Notes: generated from the letters alone by a model not told the origin. A DNA stretch of 64,000 nt from Pseudomonas sp. Irchel s3h17 (GCF_900187505.1 NZ_FYDL01000008.1:124001-188000); one strand, 5' to 3'. Shown: positions 9,649-18,398, numbered from the stretch's first letter. Translations and numbers: made by a program.

Positions 9649-10269
9649 ATGTCGAACTTAGTGACCAATGTTGGACACGCCCATGACCATGGGCACGATG
9701 ACCATCACCACGATTCGGGCGAGATAACCGTATACGGTTTCTGGCTCTACCTGATGACCGACTGCATTCTGTTTGCATCGATCTTCGCGGTGTACGCCGT
9801 ACTGGTAAACAACGTTGCCGGTGGCCCGTCGGGCCACGACATCTTCGAACTGCCTTACGTGCTGGGCGAAACCGCTCTGCTGTTGTTCAGCTCGATCACC
9901 TACGGCTTCGCCATGCTGGCGTTGTTCAAGGGCAAGAAGAATCAGGTGCTGGGCTGGCTGGCCATGACCTTCATGTTCGGTGCCGGCTTTATCGCCATGG
10001 AGATCAACGAGTTCCACCTGCTGATCTCCGAAGGCTTCGGCCCTAGCCGCTCAGGCTTCCTGTCCGGGTTCTTCACCCTGGTCGGTACCCACGGTCTGCA
10101 CGTGACCAGCGGTCTGATCTGGATGGCGATCATGATGTACCAGGTGCAGAAGAACGGCCTGACGGCGACCAACAAGACTCGCCTGAGCTGCCTGAGCCTG
10201 TTCTGGCACTTCCTGGACGTGGTGTGGATCTGCGTATTCACGGTTGTTTATCTGATGGGGACTCTGTAA
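9649..10269 (+). CDS. cyoC: Cytochrome bo3 ubiquinol oxidase subunit III
   Basis: The 206-residue product has a His-rich N-terminus ([13 protein letters not shown]) followed by five hydrophobic helices, with the conserved ends [10 protein letters not shown] and [13 protein letters not shown]. It belongs to the COX3 family and supports stability of the proton-pumping complex in the inner membrane. The next gene, cyoD, starts directly after its stop codon. Confidence 0.95.
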   Translation: MSNLVTNVGHAHDHGHDDHHHDSGEITVYGFWLYLMTDCILFASIFAVYAVLVNNVAGGPSGHDIFELPYVLGETALLLFSSITYGFAMLALFKGKKNQVLGWLAMTFMFGAGFIAMEINEFHLLISEGFGPSRSGFLSGFFTLVGTHGLHVTSGLIWMAIMMYQVQKNGLTATNKTRLSCLSLFWHFLDVVWICVFTVVYLMGTL

Positions 10270-10611
10270 ATGGCTAACGCATCACATTCCCACAATGGCC
10301 ACGACGAAGCCGGCCACGGCAGCGTCAAGTCCTACGCCATCGGCTTTATCCTGTCGGTGATCCTGACGGTCATTCCGTTCGGCCTGGTGATGTACCCATC
10401 GCTGCCGAAGTCGATCACCCTGTGGATCGTCCTGGCGTTCGCGATCATCCAGGTGCTGGTGCACCTGGTGTACTTCCTCCACCTGGACCGTTCGGCCGCG
10501 CAGCGCAACAACGTGATTGCGTTTGTGTTCGCCGCGCTGGTGATCGTCCTGCTGGTGGGTCTGTCGCTGTGGATCATGTTCAGCATCCACACCTTCATGA
10601 TGGCGAAGTGA
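10270..10611 (+). CDS. cyoD: Cytochrome bo3 ubiquinol oxidase subunit IV
   Basis: The 113-residue product has a short His-rich start and three membrane helices (about 22-42, 50-70 and 85-106), with the conserved [10 protein letters not shown] motif. It is the small accessory subunit that assists assembly of the oxidase core. It begins at the base after the cyoC stop codon and is followed by cyoE after 10 bases. Confidence 0.94.
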   Translation: MANASHSHNGHDEAGHGSVKSYAIGFILSVILTVIPFGLVMYPSLPKSITLWIVLAFAIIQVLVHLVYFLHLDRSAAQRNNVIAFVFAALVIVLLVGLSLWIMFSIHTFMMAK

Positions 10612-10621
10612 GGTAGACCCG

Positions 10622-11509
10622 ATGTCGCTCAAGCACTTTATCCAAATCACCAAACCGGGGATCATTTTCGGTAACGTGCTTTCTGTGGCAGGCGGGTTTT
10701 TCCTGGCCTCGAAAGGGCATGTCGATCTGGCTGTTTTCCTGGCGGCCATGATCGGCACGTCCCTGGTCGTGGCGTCCGGTTGCGTGTTCAACAATTGCAT
10801 CGACCGCGACATCGACCTGAAGATGGAGCGCACCAAGAACCGGGCGCTGGTCCAGGGCTTGATCTCCCTGAAACTGGCCCTGGCCTATGCCACCGTCCTG
10901 GGTGTCGTCGGCGTTGCGCTGTTGTACACGGTGGCCAATCCGTTGGCTGCGTTGTTCGCCGTCATCGGCTTTGTCATCTACGTCGGCTTCTACAGCCTGT
11001 ACCTCAAGCGCAAGTCGGTTCACGGCACGCTGGTGGGCAGTCTGTCGGGGGCGATGCCGCCGGTGATCGGCTACGTGGCCGTGAGCAACAGCTTCGACAT
11101 GGCCGCGCTGACCCTGCTGGTGATGTTCAGTCTGTGGCAGATGCCGCATTCCTATGCCATTGCGATTTTCCGTTTCAACGATTACCTGGCCGCATCGATT
11201 CCGGTGTTGCCAGTGAAACGCGGGATCCAGGTGGCCAAGAAGCACATCCTGCTCTACATCCTGGCGTTCTTGGTGGCGACCTTGATGCTGACGTTCAGTG
11301 GCTATGCCGGGATGAGTTATCTCGCGGTTGCGGCGGCCATGGGCATGTACTGGTTGTACATGGCCTGGACGGGCTACAAGGCGGTGGACGATACGGTCTG
11401 GGCGCGCAAGCTGTTTGTGTTCTCGATCTTCACCATCACTGCCTTGAGCGTGATGATGTCGCTGGACTTCAAGGTGCCGAGTGAGTTGTTGCTGACTTAC
11501 GCGCCTTGA
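10622..11509 (+). CDS. cyoE: Protohaem IX farnesyltransferase (haem O synthase)
   Basis: The 295-residue product is a UbiA-family prenyltransferase with about nine membrane helices. It has the Asp-rich motif NNCIDRDID and the second polar loop near YTKR-like residues ([10 protein letters not shown]). It attaches a farnesyl group to haem b to make the haem O needed by CyoB. It is the last gene of the cyo operon and is followed by a strong terminator. Confidence 0.95.
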   Translation: MSLKHFIQITKPGIIFGNVLSVAGGFFLASKGHVDLAVFLAAMIGTSLVVASGCVFNNCIDRDIDLKMERTKNRALVQGLISLKLALAYATVLGVVGVALLYTVANPLAALFAVIGFVIYVGFYSLYLKRKSVHGTLVGSLSGAMPPVIGYVAVSNSFDMAALTLLVMFSLWQMPHSYAIAIFRFNDYLAASIPVLPVKRGIQVAKKHILLYILAFLVATLMLTFSGYAGMSYLAVAAAMGMYWLYMAWTGYKAVDDTVWARKLFVFSIFTITALSVMMSLDFKVPSELLLTYAP

Positions 11510-11525
11510 GCGTCGGACGCTGTTG

Positions 11526-11560
11526 AAAAGCCCCGCCTTCGAGAGAAGAGCGGGGTTTTT
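11526..11560 (+). terminator. Rho-independent terminator of the cyo operon
   Basis: The arm AAAGCCCCGC followed by CTTC pairs with GAAGA then GCGGGGTTTT around a short loop. A run of six T follows. It starts 16 bases after the cyoE stop codon. Confidence 0.88.
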
Positions 11561-11575
11561 TATGGGGGTGTGTTT

Positions 11576-11600
11576 GTGGGAGCGGGCTTGCCCGCGATGA
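11576..11600. repeat. Single REP unit
   Basis: GTGGGAGCGGGCTTGCCCGC at the start of this stretch is a palindromic REP core of the GCGGGCTTGCCCGC type. It stands alone, 20 bases before a doublet of a different subfamily. Confidence 0.7.
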
Positions 11601-11620
11601 CGATCTGACAGGCATGCCCC

Positions 11621-11749
11621 GTGGCGAGCGAGCTTGCTCGCGCTGGGGTGCGAAGCGCCCCCAACAGGACCATTGCCGGCTTTCAGATCGAACTCGGTGA
11701 GTGTCTTGGGGCTGCTGCGCAGCCCAGCGCGAGCAAGCTCGCTCGCCAC
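11621..11749. repeat. REP doublet of the GAGCTTGCTC subfamily
   Basis: Two inverted units face each other: GTGGCGAGCGAGCTTGCTCG at the left and the reverse complement at 11730-11749. Each has an adjacent smaller hairpin (GGGGTGCGAAGCGCCCC at the left, GGGGCTGCTGCGCAGCCC at the right). The whole stretch can fold on itself and resembles a REPIN. It lies between the cyo operon and the convergent hypothetical gene. Confidence 0.8.
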
Positions 11750-11801
11750 GGGGCAGTGTTTACGCCTGATGCTTGGTATCCCTATCCCTATCCGTTGCCG
11801 C

Positions 11802-12506
11802 TTACTGCTGAACGATGCTGTAGCCCTCAAACGCGGTCTGCTGTTGCAGGGCGGTGATGATGGCTTTGCGGGTGGCCGGTTGTTCGGTGCCGCTGGTGTC
11901 GATGAAGGTTTCGTTTTCCAGCTCTGCCTCATCGCCTTCGCCGACGAAGGTGAAGCCGAGGAATTCGAAGGCTTCGCGATCGACGTTGGGTTTGGAGCGT
12001 GGGGTGCGCAGGGGCAGGGTGACGGTGATGCCGTCCTTGCTGATGCTGAACACTTCGGCTTCTTTCTTGGCCCGCGCGGCCTTGCCTTTGCCGCCGGCAG
12101 GGTTGCTGATGGCCTGGTGGGTCTGGTTCAGCACTTTGAGGGCCAGGCCGTAGACCAGTTCCTGGAAGCTCGGATCGTCCTTGAAGCTGGACAGGATGCG
12201 GCTGATCGGGAACTTGCTGCTCAGGTCTTCCAGGGCAGCGATGTCGGCGGCTTCGGCGTCCTTGAGTTGCTTGAGCTGGCCCATCAGCTCGTAGGCCTTG
12301 TCGTCGTCGAAGCTGTCGTGCGCCTGCCGGATGGCGGCGCGCAGTTCGCGAATCTGGTCGCTTTCCTTCGAGGTGTGGAAGGCGTCGAGGACCATCTCGC
12401 TGATGGTCTTGGCCTGCGGCACGTGTTGTGAAAGATTGATGGAGTTTTCGTATTCCGCTTTGGATGACAAGGTGACTACGGATTCAGCGGTGTTGGAATC
12501 TGACAT
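11802..12506 (-). CDS. Conserved-looking hypothetical protein
   Basis: The 234-residue product is acidic, with no signal peptide or membrane segment. The N-terminal half (about 30-95) is rich in charged helices (KESDQIRELRAAIRQAHD) and may form a coiled coil. A Lys/Ala-rich linker (about 138-150) follows, then a predicted beta-rich C-terminal part of about 80 residues. Codon use matches the genome. The start is the ATG at 12504-12506; the ribosome site is weak. I do not recognise a family. It is transcribed alone and convergent with the cyo operon. Confidence 0.65.
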   Translation of the reverse strand: MSDSNTAESVVTLSSKAEYENSINLSQHVPQAKTISEMVLDAFHTSKESDQIRELRAAIRQAHDSFDDDKAYELMGQLKQLKDAEAADIAALEDLSSKFPISRILSSFKDDPSFQELVYGLALKVLNQTHQAISNPAGGKGKAARAKKEAEVFSISKDGITVTLPLRTPRSKPNVDREAFEFLGFTFVGEGDEAELENETFIDTSGTEQPATRKAIITALQQQTAFEGYSIVQQ

Positions 12507-12695
12507 TGAAATTTCACTACTTCTTTAAACAGGATGTGAGCCGAGAACAGCATCGGTGTTTTCGGGGGCGCCTAATCTATTGGACCGCTGCGCCGTTGTC
12601 ACGGACCAACAGACGATCAGGGCCGTCCGTTGCTCGATGGGACCCCATGAACGGTCAAACATTACGCCACAAGGGCCTCTTTTGTTAAGCCAGGA

Positions 12696-14225
12696 TCAGG
12701 TTTTGCCCGGGCTGTTCAGGTTCATTGAGCGCACCGCCAGGGTGGTGGCGGTGTCTTCGTCCACCGGCAGCGAAAAGCAGAAGGTTGCTCCTTGCCCCGG
12801 CACATCCAGCAAGCGGATTTCGCGACCATGCAACTCCAGGATCCGTTGCACGATGCGCAACCCCAATCCGCCATCGCGCCGTGCGCCACCGATGTTGAAC
12901 GGGCGCAGGAACAACCCGTCGCGCAGTTCGGCCGCGATCCCAGGGCCGCTGTCACTGACCGTGATCTCGACGAACCGACCCTGTGGCACGAGCCTGATCT
13001 CGACCATTCCGCCCGTCGGTGTATGACGCAACGCATTGTCGAACAGGTTGGTCAGCACCCGCTCGATCAACCCCAGGTCAGCCCATACCCCGGACACCCT
13101 CGGTGCGAAGCTGGCCTTGAGATGCACTTGCCGGGCTTCGGCGGCCAGTTCGAATTTCTGGAAGATGTCCTGTACCAGATCGGTCAGCGAGAAGCGCTCC
13201 AGCACCGGTTGCACGAAACCGTGTTCCAGGCGCACAAGCTCCAGCAGCGATTGCGCCAGGCCGCCCACTTTTCGGCTCTGATCCAGGGCGATGCCCAGGT
13301 AGCGACGGCGCTCGTCCGGGGTCAGGCTGGCGTCTTTGAGTGACAGGGTTTCCAGGTAGCCATGCAGCGAGGCCAAGGGGGTGCGCAGGTCGTGGGAGAT
13401 GTTGGCCACCAGTTCGCGGCGCTCCTGGTCCTGGCGGGTCAAGGAGCGCCATTGTTCGCCCAGGCGCTTTTGCATCTGCCGGAAGGCCGCATCCAGGGTG
13501 GCGATTTCGTCCTGGCCGGCGAGGCTGTCCGGCTTGTCCGAGGGGGCGGGCAGTGGCGGTGCGGCGGGGGCGCCGTCGATGTCGAAATGCGCCACCGTAT
13601 CGGTCAGCTGTCGCAGCGGCCGGGTGATCAGGGTGAAGGCGGTGAGGCCGGCAATCAGGCACAGCAAGGCCACCATGCCGATCGACCACAAGGCGGTGTT
13701 CAACGCCGCGCTGGTGGCGCCGCGCTCGGCGAGGCGGTCGTGTTCTTCGCTGAGCAGCACCACGTAGAGATAGCCGGCCTGCTGGCCGTTGACCTTGAGC
13801 GGCGCGGCGCTGAACACCTTGCGCCCCTGGAGGCTGCGCGGGTCGTCGCCGAGAATCGGCAGCGGCTCGTCGTTCAACAAGCGCTGCACGGGGGCCAGGT
13901 CGACCTGCTCGCGGCGCAGATGACCTTCGGGCGCGGCATTGCCGACCACCCGGCCCTGAGTGTCGAGCAGGTACACCTCGACACTCGGGTTGACCAACAT
14001 CAGCTGGCTGAACAGCATGCGCAGGGCCTCGGGTTTCAGGCCGTTGGCGTCCATCAACTGGGTGTCCCGGGCGATGTGCCCGGCCAGGTCGCGGGACAAG
14101 CCCTGCACCACCTCCAGCTCATGCATGGTGTTGGAACGCACCTGCATCCACACCGAGGTGCCACTGCACACCAGCAGCAACAGGGCGAACACCGCCGACA
14201 GGCGCTGGCTGAGGGTCAGTTTCAT
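12696..14225 (-). CDS. Sensor histidine kinase, divergent from the Msr cluster
   Basis: The 509-residue product has a first membrane helix (about 8-27), a periplasmic sensing domain (about 28-177), a second helix (about 178-198), a HAMP linker, a dimerisation domain with the phospho-acceptor in ISHDLRTPL (His278), and an ATPase domain with N-box (NLFDNALRH) and G boxes (DSGPG, GGLGL). Its ATG overlaps the stop of the response regulator by 4 bases, so the two are translationally coupled. The pair is divergent from msrB-dipZ-msrA, and by inference controls it in response to a periplasmic signal such as oxidant damage. The signal is not visible in the sequence. Confidence 0.88.
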   Translation of the reverse strand: MKLTLSQRLSAVFALLLLVCSGTSVWMQVRSNTMHELEVVQGLSRDLAGHIARDTQLMDANGLKPEALRMLFSQLMLVNPSVEVYLLDTQGRVVGNAAPEGHLRREQVDLAPVQRLLNDEPLPILGDDPRSLQGRKVFSAAPLKVNGQQAGYLYVVLLSEEHDRLAERGATSAALNTALWSIGMVALLCLIAGLTAFTLITRPLRQLTDTVAHFDIDGAPAAPPLPAPSDKPDSLAGQDEIATLDAAFRQMQKRLGEQWRSLTRQDQERRELVANISHDLRTPLASLHGYLETLSLKDASLTPDERRRYLGIALDQSRKVGGLAQSLLELVRLEHGFVQPVLERFSLTDLVQDIFQKFELAAEARQVHLKASFAPRVSGVWADLGLIERVLTNLFDNALRHTPTGGMVEIRLVPQGRFVEITVSDSGPGIAAELRDGLFLRPFNIGGARRDGGLGLRIVQRILELHGREIRLLDVPGQGATFCFSLPVDEDTATTLAVRSMNLNSPGKT

Positions 14226-14938
14226 GCCGACTCCTGCGCCGTGGCGAACTTGTAGCCTCGGCCCCACACGGTGAGGATGCGCACCGGTTGCGCCGGATCG
14301 GCTTCGATCTTGGCCCGCAACCGATTGATGTGGGTGTTGACCGTGTGCTCGTAGCCTTCGTGGCTGTAACCCCATACGGCGTTGAGCAGGTCCATGCGCG
14401 AGAACACTTTGCCCGGCTGGCGGGCGAAGAAGTACAGCAGGTCGAACTCGCGGGGCGTCAGGTCCAGGCGCTTGCCCTCCAGGGATACTTCACGGGTGAT
14501 CGGGTCGATGAACAAGCCATCGCAGGTCAAGCTGCCGGCGTCCATCTTCAGGTTGCGGGCCATGGCGTCGACCCGCCGTAGCAAGGCCTTGACCCGTGCC
14601 ACCAGCTCCAGCATCGAGAACGGCTTGGCCAGGTAATCGTCGGCCCCCAGCTCCAGGCCGAGGATGCGATGCACTTCGCTGGAGCGGGCGCTGGTGATGA
14701 TGATCGGCGTGTAGCGGGCCATGGCGCGGGCGCGGCGGCAGATTTCCAGGCCGTCCGTGCCGGGCAGCATCAGGTCGAGGATCAGTGCATCCCAGTTGCC
14801 CTGCTCCAGCAGGCGCAAGCCTTGGTTGCCATCGGCGCTGTGCACCACCTCGAACTGCTCGTCGCGCAGGTGTAGGCAGATCAGGTCGGCGATGTGGGTG
14901 TCGTCCTCGACCACCAGGACGCGTTTGGGCTGGTCCAT
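14222..14938 (-). CDS. OmpR-family response regulator, partner of the adjacent kinase
   Basis: The 238-residue product has a receiver domain (acidic pocket E11-D12-D13, phospho-acceptor D55 in LILDLMLPG, and Lys in YLAKPF) and a winged-helix DNA-binding domain (about 135-232) ending in RILTVWGRGYKF. It is transcribed before its kinase with a 4-base overlap. It is divergent from msrB with a 152-base gap. Control of the Msr cluster is an inference from position; E. coli HprRS/YedWV controlling msrPQ is a loose functional parallel. Confidence 0.9.
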   Translation of the reverse strand: MDQPKRVLVVEDDTHIADLICLHLRDEQFEVVHSADGNQGLRLLEQGNWDALILDLMLPGTDGLEICRRARAMARYTPIIITSARSSEVHRILGLELGADDYLAKPFSMLELVARVKALLRRVDAMARNLKMDAGSLTCDGLFIDPITREVSLEGKRLDLTPREFDLLYFFARQPGKVFSRMDLLNAVWGYSHEGYEHTVNTHINRLRAKIEADPAQPVRILTVWGRGYKFATAQESA

Positions 14939-14991
14939 AGGGGTTGGATCCTGTTACGTGGTGCAGCCATTGTGCGGGTTTTCCCGCGGGG

Positions 14992-15015
14992 GAGTTATCA
15001 CGAATTGTTTAACTC
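14992..15015. promoter_or_regulatory. Inverted repeat between the two-component system and msrB
   Basis: GAGTTA at 14992-14997 and TAACTC at 15010-15015 form an inverted repeat with a 12-base spacer. It lies near the centre of the 152-base divergent promoter region. It is a candidate operator for the response regulator. Six-base arms can arise by chance. Confidence 0.3.
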
Positions 15016-15090
15016 CACGTGAGGATTTGGCGATCACCACAAGCCTAGGCTGTGTTCCATGAAACCTACGGCGAAATAAGGGAGAGGGCC

Positions 15091-15609
15091 ATGTATTCAC
15101 GGCGACAGATTCTGCTGGCAGGCGCTGGCCTGGGTGGTGCGGCGTTGGCGCTCGGTGCCCTGCCAAGGCTACTGGCCCCCACGGCACTGATCAGCGAGGC
15201 GAGCGCGGGCGAAACCTTCGAGGTCAACCACACCGAGGCCCAATGGCGCGCCATGCTCAGCGCCGAACAGTACGAAATCCTGCGCGAGGAGGGCACCGAA
15301 CGTGCCTACAGCAGCGCGCTGAACAACGAGCATCGCGACGGCACCTTTGCCTGCGGAGGTTGTGCGCTGCCACTGTTTTCATCGAGCACCCGGTTTGACA
15401 GCCACACCGGCTGGCCGAGTTTCTGGGCGCCCCTGCCCAACGCCGTGACCACGCGCCAGGACCGCTCCTACGGGATGGTGCGCGATGAGGTTCACTGTCG
15501 ACGCTGCGGCGGGCACCTGGGCCATGTATTCAACGATGGGCCACCGCCGACCGGTCTGCGCTACTGCATGAACGGCCTGGCGCTGACCTTCGAACCACGG
15601 AAGGCCTGA
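15091..15609 (+). CDS. msrB: Tat-exported peptide-methionine (R)-S-oxide reductase
   Basis: The 172-residue product begins with a twin-arginine signal (SRRQILLAGAG) and has a hydrophobic stretch to about residue 30, so the enzyme should work in the periplasm. The MsrB domain follows: zinc cysteines C88/C91 (CGGC) and C136/C139 (CRRC), HTGWPSF, GHVFNDGP, and the catalytic C159 in RYCMNG. It reduces the R-epimer of methionine sulfoxide. The ATG at 15091 follows GGGAGAG and gives the signal peptide directly. It leads the cluster msrB-dipZ-msrA. The usual cytoplasmic MsrB has no such leader. Confidence 0.93.
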   Translation: MYSRRQILLAGAGLGGAALALGALPRLLAPTALISEASAGETFEVNHTEAQWRAMLSAEQYEILREEGTERAYSSALNNEHRDGTFACGGCALPLFSSSTRFDSHTGWPSFWAPLPNAVTTRQDRSYGMVRDEVHCRRCGGHLGHVFNDGPPPTGLRYCMNGLALTFEPRKA

Positions 15610-15653
15610 TCCCATGCTCAGGTTCTTCTCTTACTTGCAGGCAGGTCATCATT

Positions 15654-17462
15654 ATGTGGCTGTTGGTTCTCGCTTATCTCGGTGGTGTGCTGACGATCGT
15701 CAGCCCGTGCATTCTGCCGGTACTGCCCTTTGTCTTCGCTCGCACCGGGCAGCCATTTGTCAAGAGTGGCTTGCCACTGTTGCTGGGGATGGCGCTGACC
15801 TTCGCGCTCGTCGCCTCACTGGCCGCGGTGGGCGGCGCCTGGGTGGTGCAACTCAATCAGTACGGTCGCTGGCTCGCGTTGCTGTTCGTAGCACTGTTCG
15901 GGCTGGCGTTGCTGCTGCCAAGCCTGGCCGAACGCTGGACGCGCCCGCTGGTGGCCGCCGGCAGTCGCCTGTCGCAGGCGGCCGGCGCCGATGCTCGGCC
16001 GCGTCCCGGCGCTTCGTTACTGATCGGCGTCGCCACGGGTCTGCTCTGGGCTCCGTGCGCCGGCCCCATCCTCGGACTGGTGTTGACCGGCGCGGCGCTG
16101 CAAGGGGCCAACATCGGCAGCACCTTGCTCCTGTTGGCGTACGCCTTGGGCGCCGCCACCTCCCTGGCGGTCGCCCTGCTGCTGGGCGGTAAAGTGTACG
16201 CGGCGATGAAGCGCTCGATCGGTGCCGGTGAATGGCTGCGCCGGGGGCTGGGTGCGGCGATGCTCGCCGGAGTGGCTGCCATTGCGCTGGGCCTGGACAC
16301 CGGGGTCCTGGCGCGGCTGTCGACCGCGTCGACGGGAGGTCTTGAACAGGCGTTGGTCACCCGCCTGGCCAGCCAGTCGCCCGGTGGCAACGGGGCGATG
16401 ATGGCGCAGCTGCCGACCGCCAGCGATCAACCGGGCGCCAGCATGATGGCCGCCGGTGGCGCGATGAAGAGGACCGCCAATGGCGCGGCCACCCTGCCGA
16501 TCGAGGGCATGCTGCCGTCGCTCGACGGTGCCGTGCAGTGGCTCAACTCACCGCCACTGTCCACGCAGGCGTTGAAGGGCAAAGTGGTGTTGGTGGATTT
16601 CTGGACTTACTCCTGCATCAACTGCCTGCGCACCTTGCCGTACGTCAAAGCCTGGGCTGAGAAGTACCGCGATCAGGGGCTGGTGGTGATCGGTGTGCAT
16701 GCACCGGAGTTCGCCTTCGAGCGTGACGTCGATAACGTGACCCGGGCCATGAAGAAACTGGGCATCAACTACCCGGTGGCCCTCGATAACGATTACACGA
16801 TCTGGCGGGCCTTCAACAACCAGTACTGGCCGGCTCATTACTTTGCCGACGCCCAGGGCCGCATTCGTTACCACCATTTTGGTGAGGGCAACTACGCCGA
16901 ATCGGAGCGGGTGATTCAACAACTGTTGCGCGAAGCCGGTGCCTCCGCAGTGCCCGACGGCTTGATCAGCGCCAGCGCCCCAGGGATGCAACGGGCGGCG
17001 CGAATGAGTGAAGTGAAGTCACCGGAAACCTATGTGGGCTATCAGCGCCTGGCGCATTTCGTACCCGTAGAGAGCCTGACGCCCGACGCGGTGGCCGACT
17101 ACAAGGTGCCGGCGATGTTGGCGCTCAATGACTGGGCACTGGACGGGCAATGGAACGTTGGCGCCGAGCATGCCACCTCGGCGGCTGCGGGCAGCCGTAT
17201 TGTCTACCGCTTCCATGCCCGCGACCTGCACCTGGTGCTGGGGCCGGGTAGGGAGGGCAAGCCGGTGCGCTTCAAAGTCACGGTCGACGGCCTGGCGCCG
17301 GGTGATGCCCACGGCACCGATGTCGCCCCGGATGGCAGTGGCAGCGTGACCGAACAACGGTTGTACCAGTTGGTGCGTCAACCCGGCGATGTCGCGGAGC
17401 GCACGTTCAGCATCGAATTCCTCGACCCGGGCGTCTCGGCCTATGCCTTTACCTTCGGTTGA
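15654..17462 (+). CDS. dipZ: DipZ-like CcdA/thioredoxin fusion, periplasmic electron carrier
   Basis: The 602-residue product joins a CcdA/DsbD-type membrane domain (about 1-215, six helices, with C19 in VSPCILP and C135 in WAPCAGP) to a periplasmic TlpA/thioredoxin domain (about 285-425, active-site C321-I-N-C324). It ends with the beta-rich domain known from DipZ proteins (about 465-602). By family logic it moves electrons from cytoplasmic thioredoxin through the membrane to periplasmic partners. Its neighbours show the likely clients: the exported MsrB and MsrA. A 44-base gap follows msrB and the ribosome site is weak. Regulation is presumably by the divergent two-component system. Confidence 0.9.
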   Translation: MWLLVLAYLGGVLTIVSPCILPVLPFVFARTGQPFVKSGLPLLLGMALTFALVASLAAVGGAWVVQLNQYGRWLALLFVALFGLALLLPSLAERWTRPLVAAGSRLSQAAGADARPRPGASLLIGVATGLLWAPCAGPILGLVLTGAALQGANIGSTLLLLAYALGAATSLAVALLLGGKVYAAMKRSIGAGEWLRRGLGAAMLAGVAAIALGLDTGVLARLSTASTGGLEQALVTRLASQSPGGNGAMMAQLPTASDQPGASMMAAGGAMKRTANGAATLPIEGMLPSLDGAVQWLNSPPLSTQALKGKVVLVDFWTYSCINCLRTLPYVKAWAEKYRDQGLVVIGVHAPEFAFERDVDNVTRAMKKLGINYPVALDNDYTIWRAFNNQYWPAHYFADAQGRIRYHHFGEGNYAESERVIQQLLREAGASAVPDGLISASAPGMQRAARMSEVKSPETYVGYQRLAHFVPVESLTPDAVADYKVPAMLALNDWALDGQWNVGAEHATSAAAGSRIVYRFHARDLHLVLGPGREGKPVRFKVTVDGLAPGDAHGTDVAPDGSGSVTEQRLYQLVRQPGDVAERTFSIEFLDPGVSAYAFTFG

Positions 17463-17501
17463 ACACGGCTTTTGTATTTTCAGCATTGAGGAGTGGACAC
17501 C

Positions 17502-18209
17502 ATGAGAGCCCGATTTACCTGGCGTCAAACCCTGTTGGGGCTGACGTTTGCCGGCGTCGTCGGTCAATGCCTGGGGTTTTCCTTCGGTGCGGCTGAAGAG
17601 GCGGTCGCCATCGCACCCCCCATCCTCGATGAAGCCCCCAAGGCCGGCAGCGAAACCGTGGTGTTCGCCGGTGGTTGCTTCTGGGGGGTACAAGGGGTGT
17701 TTCAGCATGTCAAAGGCGTGAAGAGTGCCGTCTCCGGTTATGCCGGCGGTACGGCCGACAGCGCGAGCTACGAGCGTGTCAGCGAGGGCGACACCGGTCA
17801 CGCCGAAGCGGTGAAAGTGACCTTCGATCCCACTCAGGTGAGCTACGGCAGCTTGCTGCAGATCTACTTTTCGGTGGCCCACAATCCCACCGAACTGAAC
17901 CGCCAGGGACCGGACACCGGCCCCCAGTACCGTTCGGCCATTTTTGCGCAAAGCACGGAACAACGCGCCGTCGCCCAGGCCTACATTGCACAACTGGACG
18001 CGGCCCATGCGTTCAGCAAGCCGATCGTGACCACACTGGAAACCTACAACGGCTTCTATCCGGCGGAGGATTACCATCAGGACTTCCTGACGGAGCACCC
18101 GACGTATCCCTACATCGTGATCAACGACCTGCCGAAAGTGGCGCAACTCAAACAGTTGTACCCCGAGCGTTATTCGCACAAGCCGGTGTTGGTGAAGGAG
18201 GGCCTATAG
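17502..18209 (+). CDS. msrA: Exported peptide-methionine (S)-S-oxide reductase
   Basis: The 235-residue product has a basic start and a hydrophobic segment (about 8-28), consistent with a signal peptide or membrane anchor. The MsrA domain follows with catalytic C59 in GGCFWG and the conserved GYAGG and HAEAVKV motifs. It reduces the S-epimer of methionine sulfoxide. I chose the ATG at 17502 after GAGGAG; a GTG three codons upstream is possible. The spacing to dipZ is 39 bases, so it is probably the last gene of the cluster. The stop codon lies inside the palindrome GGCCTATAGGCC, where a small transposable element has inserted. Confidence 0.92.
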   Translation: MRARFTWRQTLLGLTFAGVVGQCLGFSFGAAEEAVAIAPPILDEAPKAGSETVVFAGGCFWGVQGVFQHVKGVKSAVSGYAGGTADSASYERVSEGDTGHAEAVKVTFDPTQVSYGSLLQIYFSVAHNPTELNRQGPDTGPQYRSAIFAQSTEQRAVAQAYIAQLDAAHAFSKPIVTTLETYNGFYPAEDYHQDFLTEHPTYPYIVINDLPKVAQLKQLYPERYSHKPVLVKEGL

Positions 18210-18212
18210 GCC
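18202..18212. repeat. Left target-site duplication of the small element
   Basis: The 11-mer GCCTATAGGCC directly precedes the element and recurs exactly at 18388-18398 directly after it. It contains the msrA stop codon and is the core of a perfect 12-base palindrome. Confidence 0.85.
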
Positions 18213-18387
18213 TAATGCCGATCAGTTAAGCCAAAGACCAGCCGAACATAGACCCGTGGCGAGGGAGCTTGCTCCCGCTGGGGCGCAAAGCGGCCCTGTT
18301 TTGGGGCTGCTACGCAGCCCAGCGGGAGCAAGCTCCCTCGCCACAGGTTTCGTGTTCGGCTTTATTTCTCTTAACTGACCGGCATTA
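18213..18387. mobile_element. Short non-autonomous transposable element (MITE-like), copy 1, with REP cargo
   Basis: The 175-base element starts TAATGCCGATCAGTTAAG and ends with the reverse complement of TAATGCCGGTCAGTTAAG, so 17 of 18 terminal bases are inverted repeats. Subterminal AGCCGAACA is also inverted (GTTCGGCT at the right). It is flanked by a perfect 11-base duplication. No coding capacity is present. A REP doublet (18256-18344) fills the interior. A second copy lies at 42836-42950. Terminal repeats and 10-11 base duplications suggest mobilisation by an IS4-type transposase encoded elsewhere; that is inference. Confidence 0.85.
18256..18344. repeat. REP doublet inside the mobile element
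   Basis: GTGGCGAGGGAGCTTGCTCC at the left and its reverse complement at the right face each other, each with a side hairpin (GGGGCTGCTACGCAGCCC at the right). The core GGGAGC(T/A)TGCTCCC belongs to the same subfamily as the doublet at 62978-63110. Confidence 0.8.
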
Positions 18388-18398
18388 GCCTATAGGCC
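18388..18398. repeat. Right target-site duplication of the small element
   Basis: The 11-mer GCCTATAGGCC is an exact copy of 18202-18212. It marks the insertion boundary at the right end. Confidence 0.85.

Noticed and set aside
11571-11760. Possible CRISPR array
   Set aside because: The repeats are inverted REP palindromes, not direct repeats with unique spacers, and no cas genes are present.
12506-12688. Small open frame on the plus strand between the hypothetical gene and the kinase
   Set aside because: Sixty codons with no ribosome site and no plausible protein composition.
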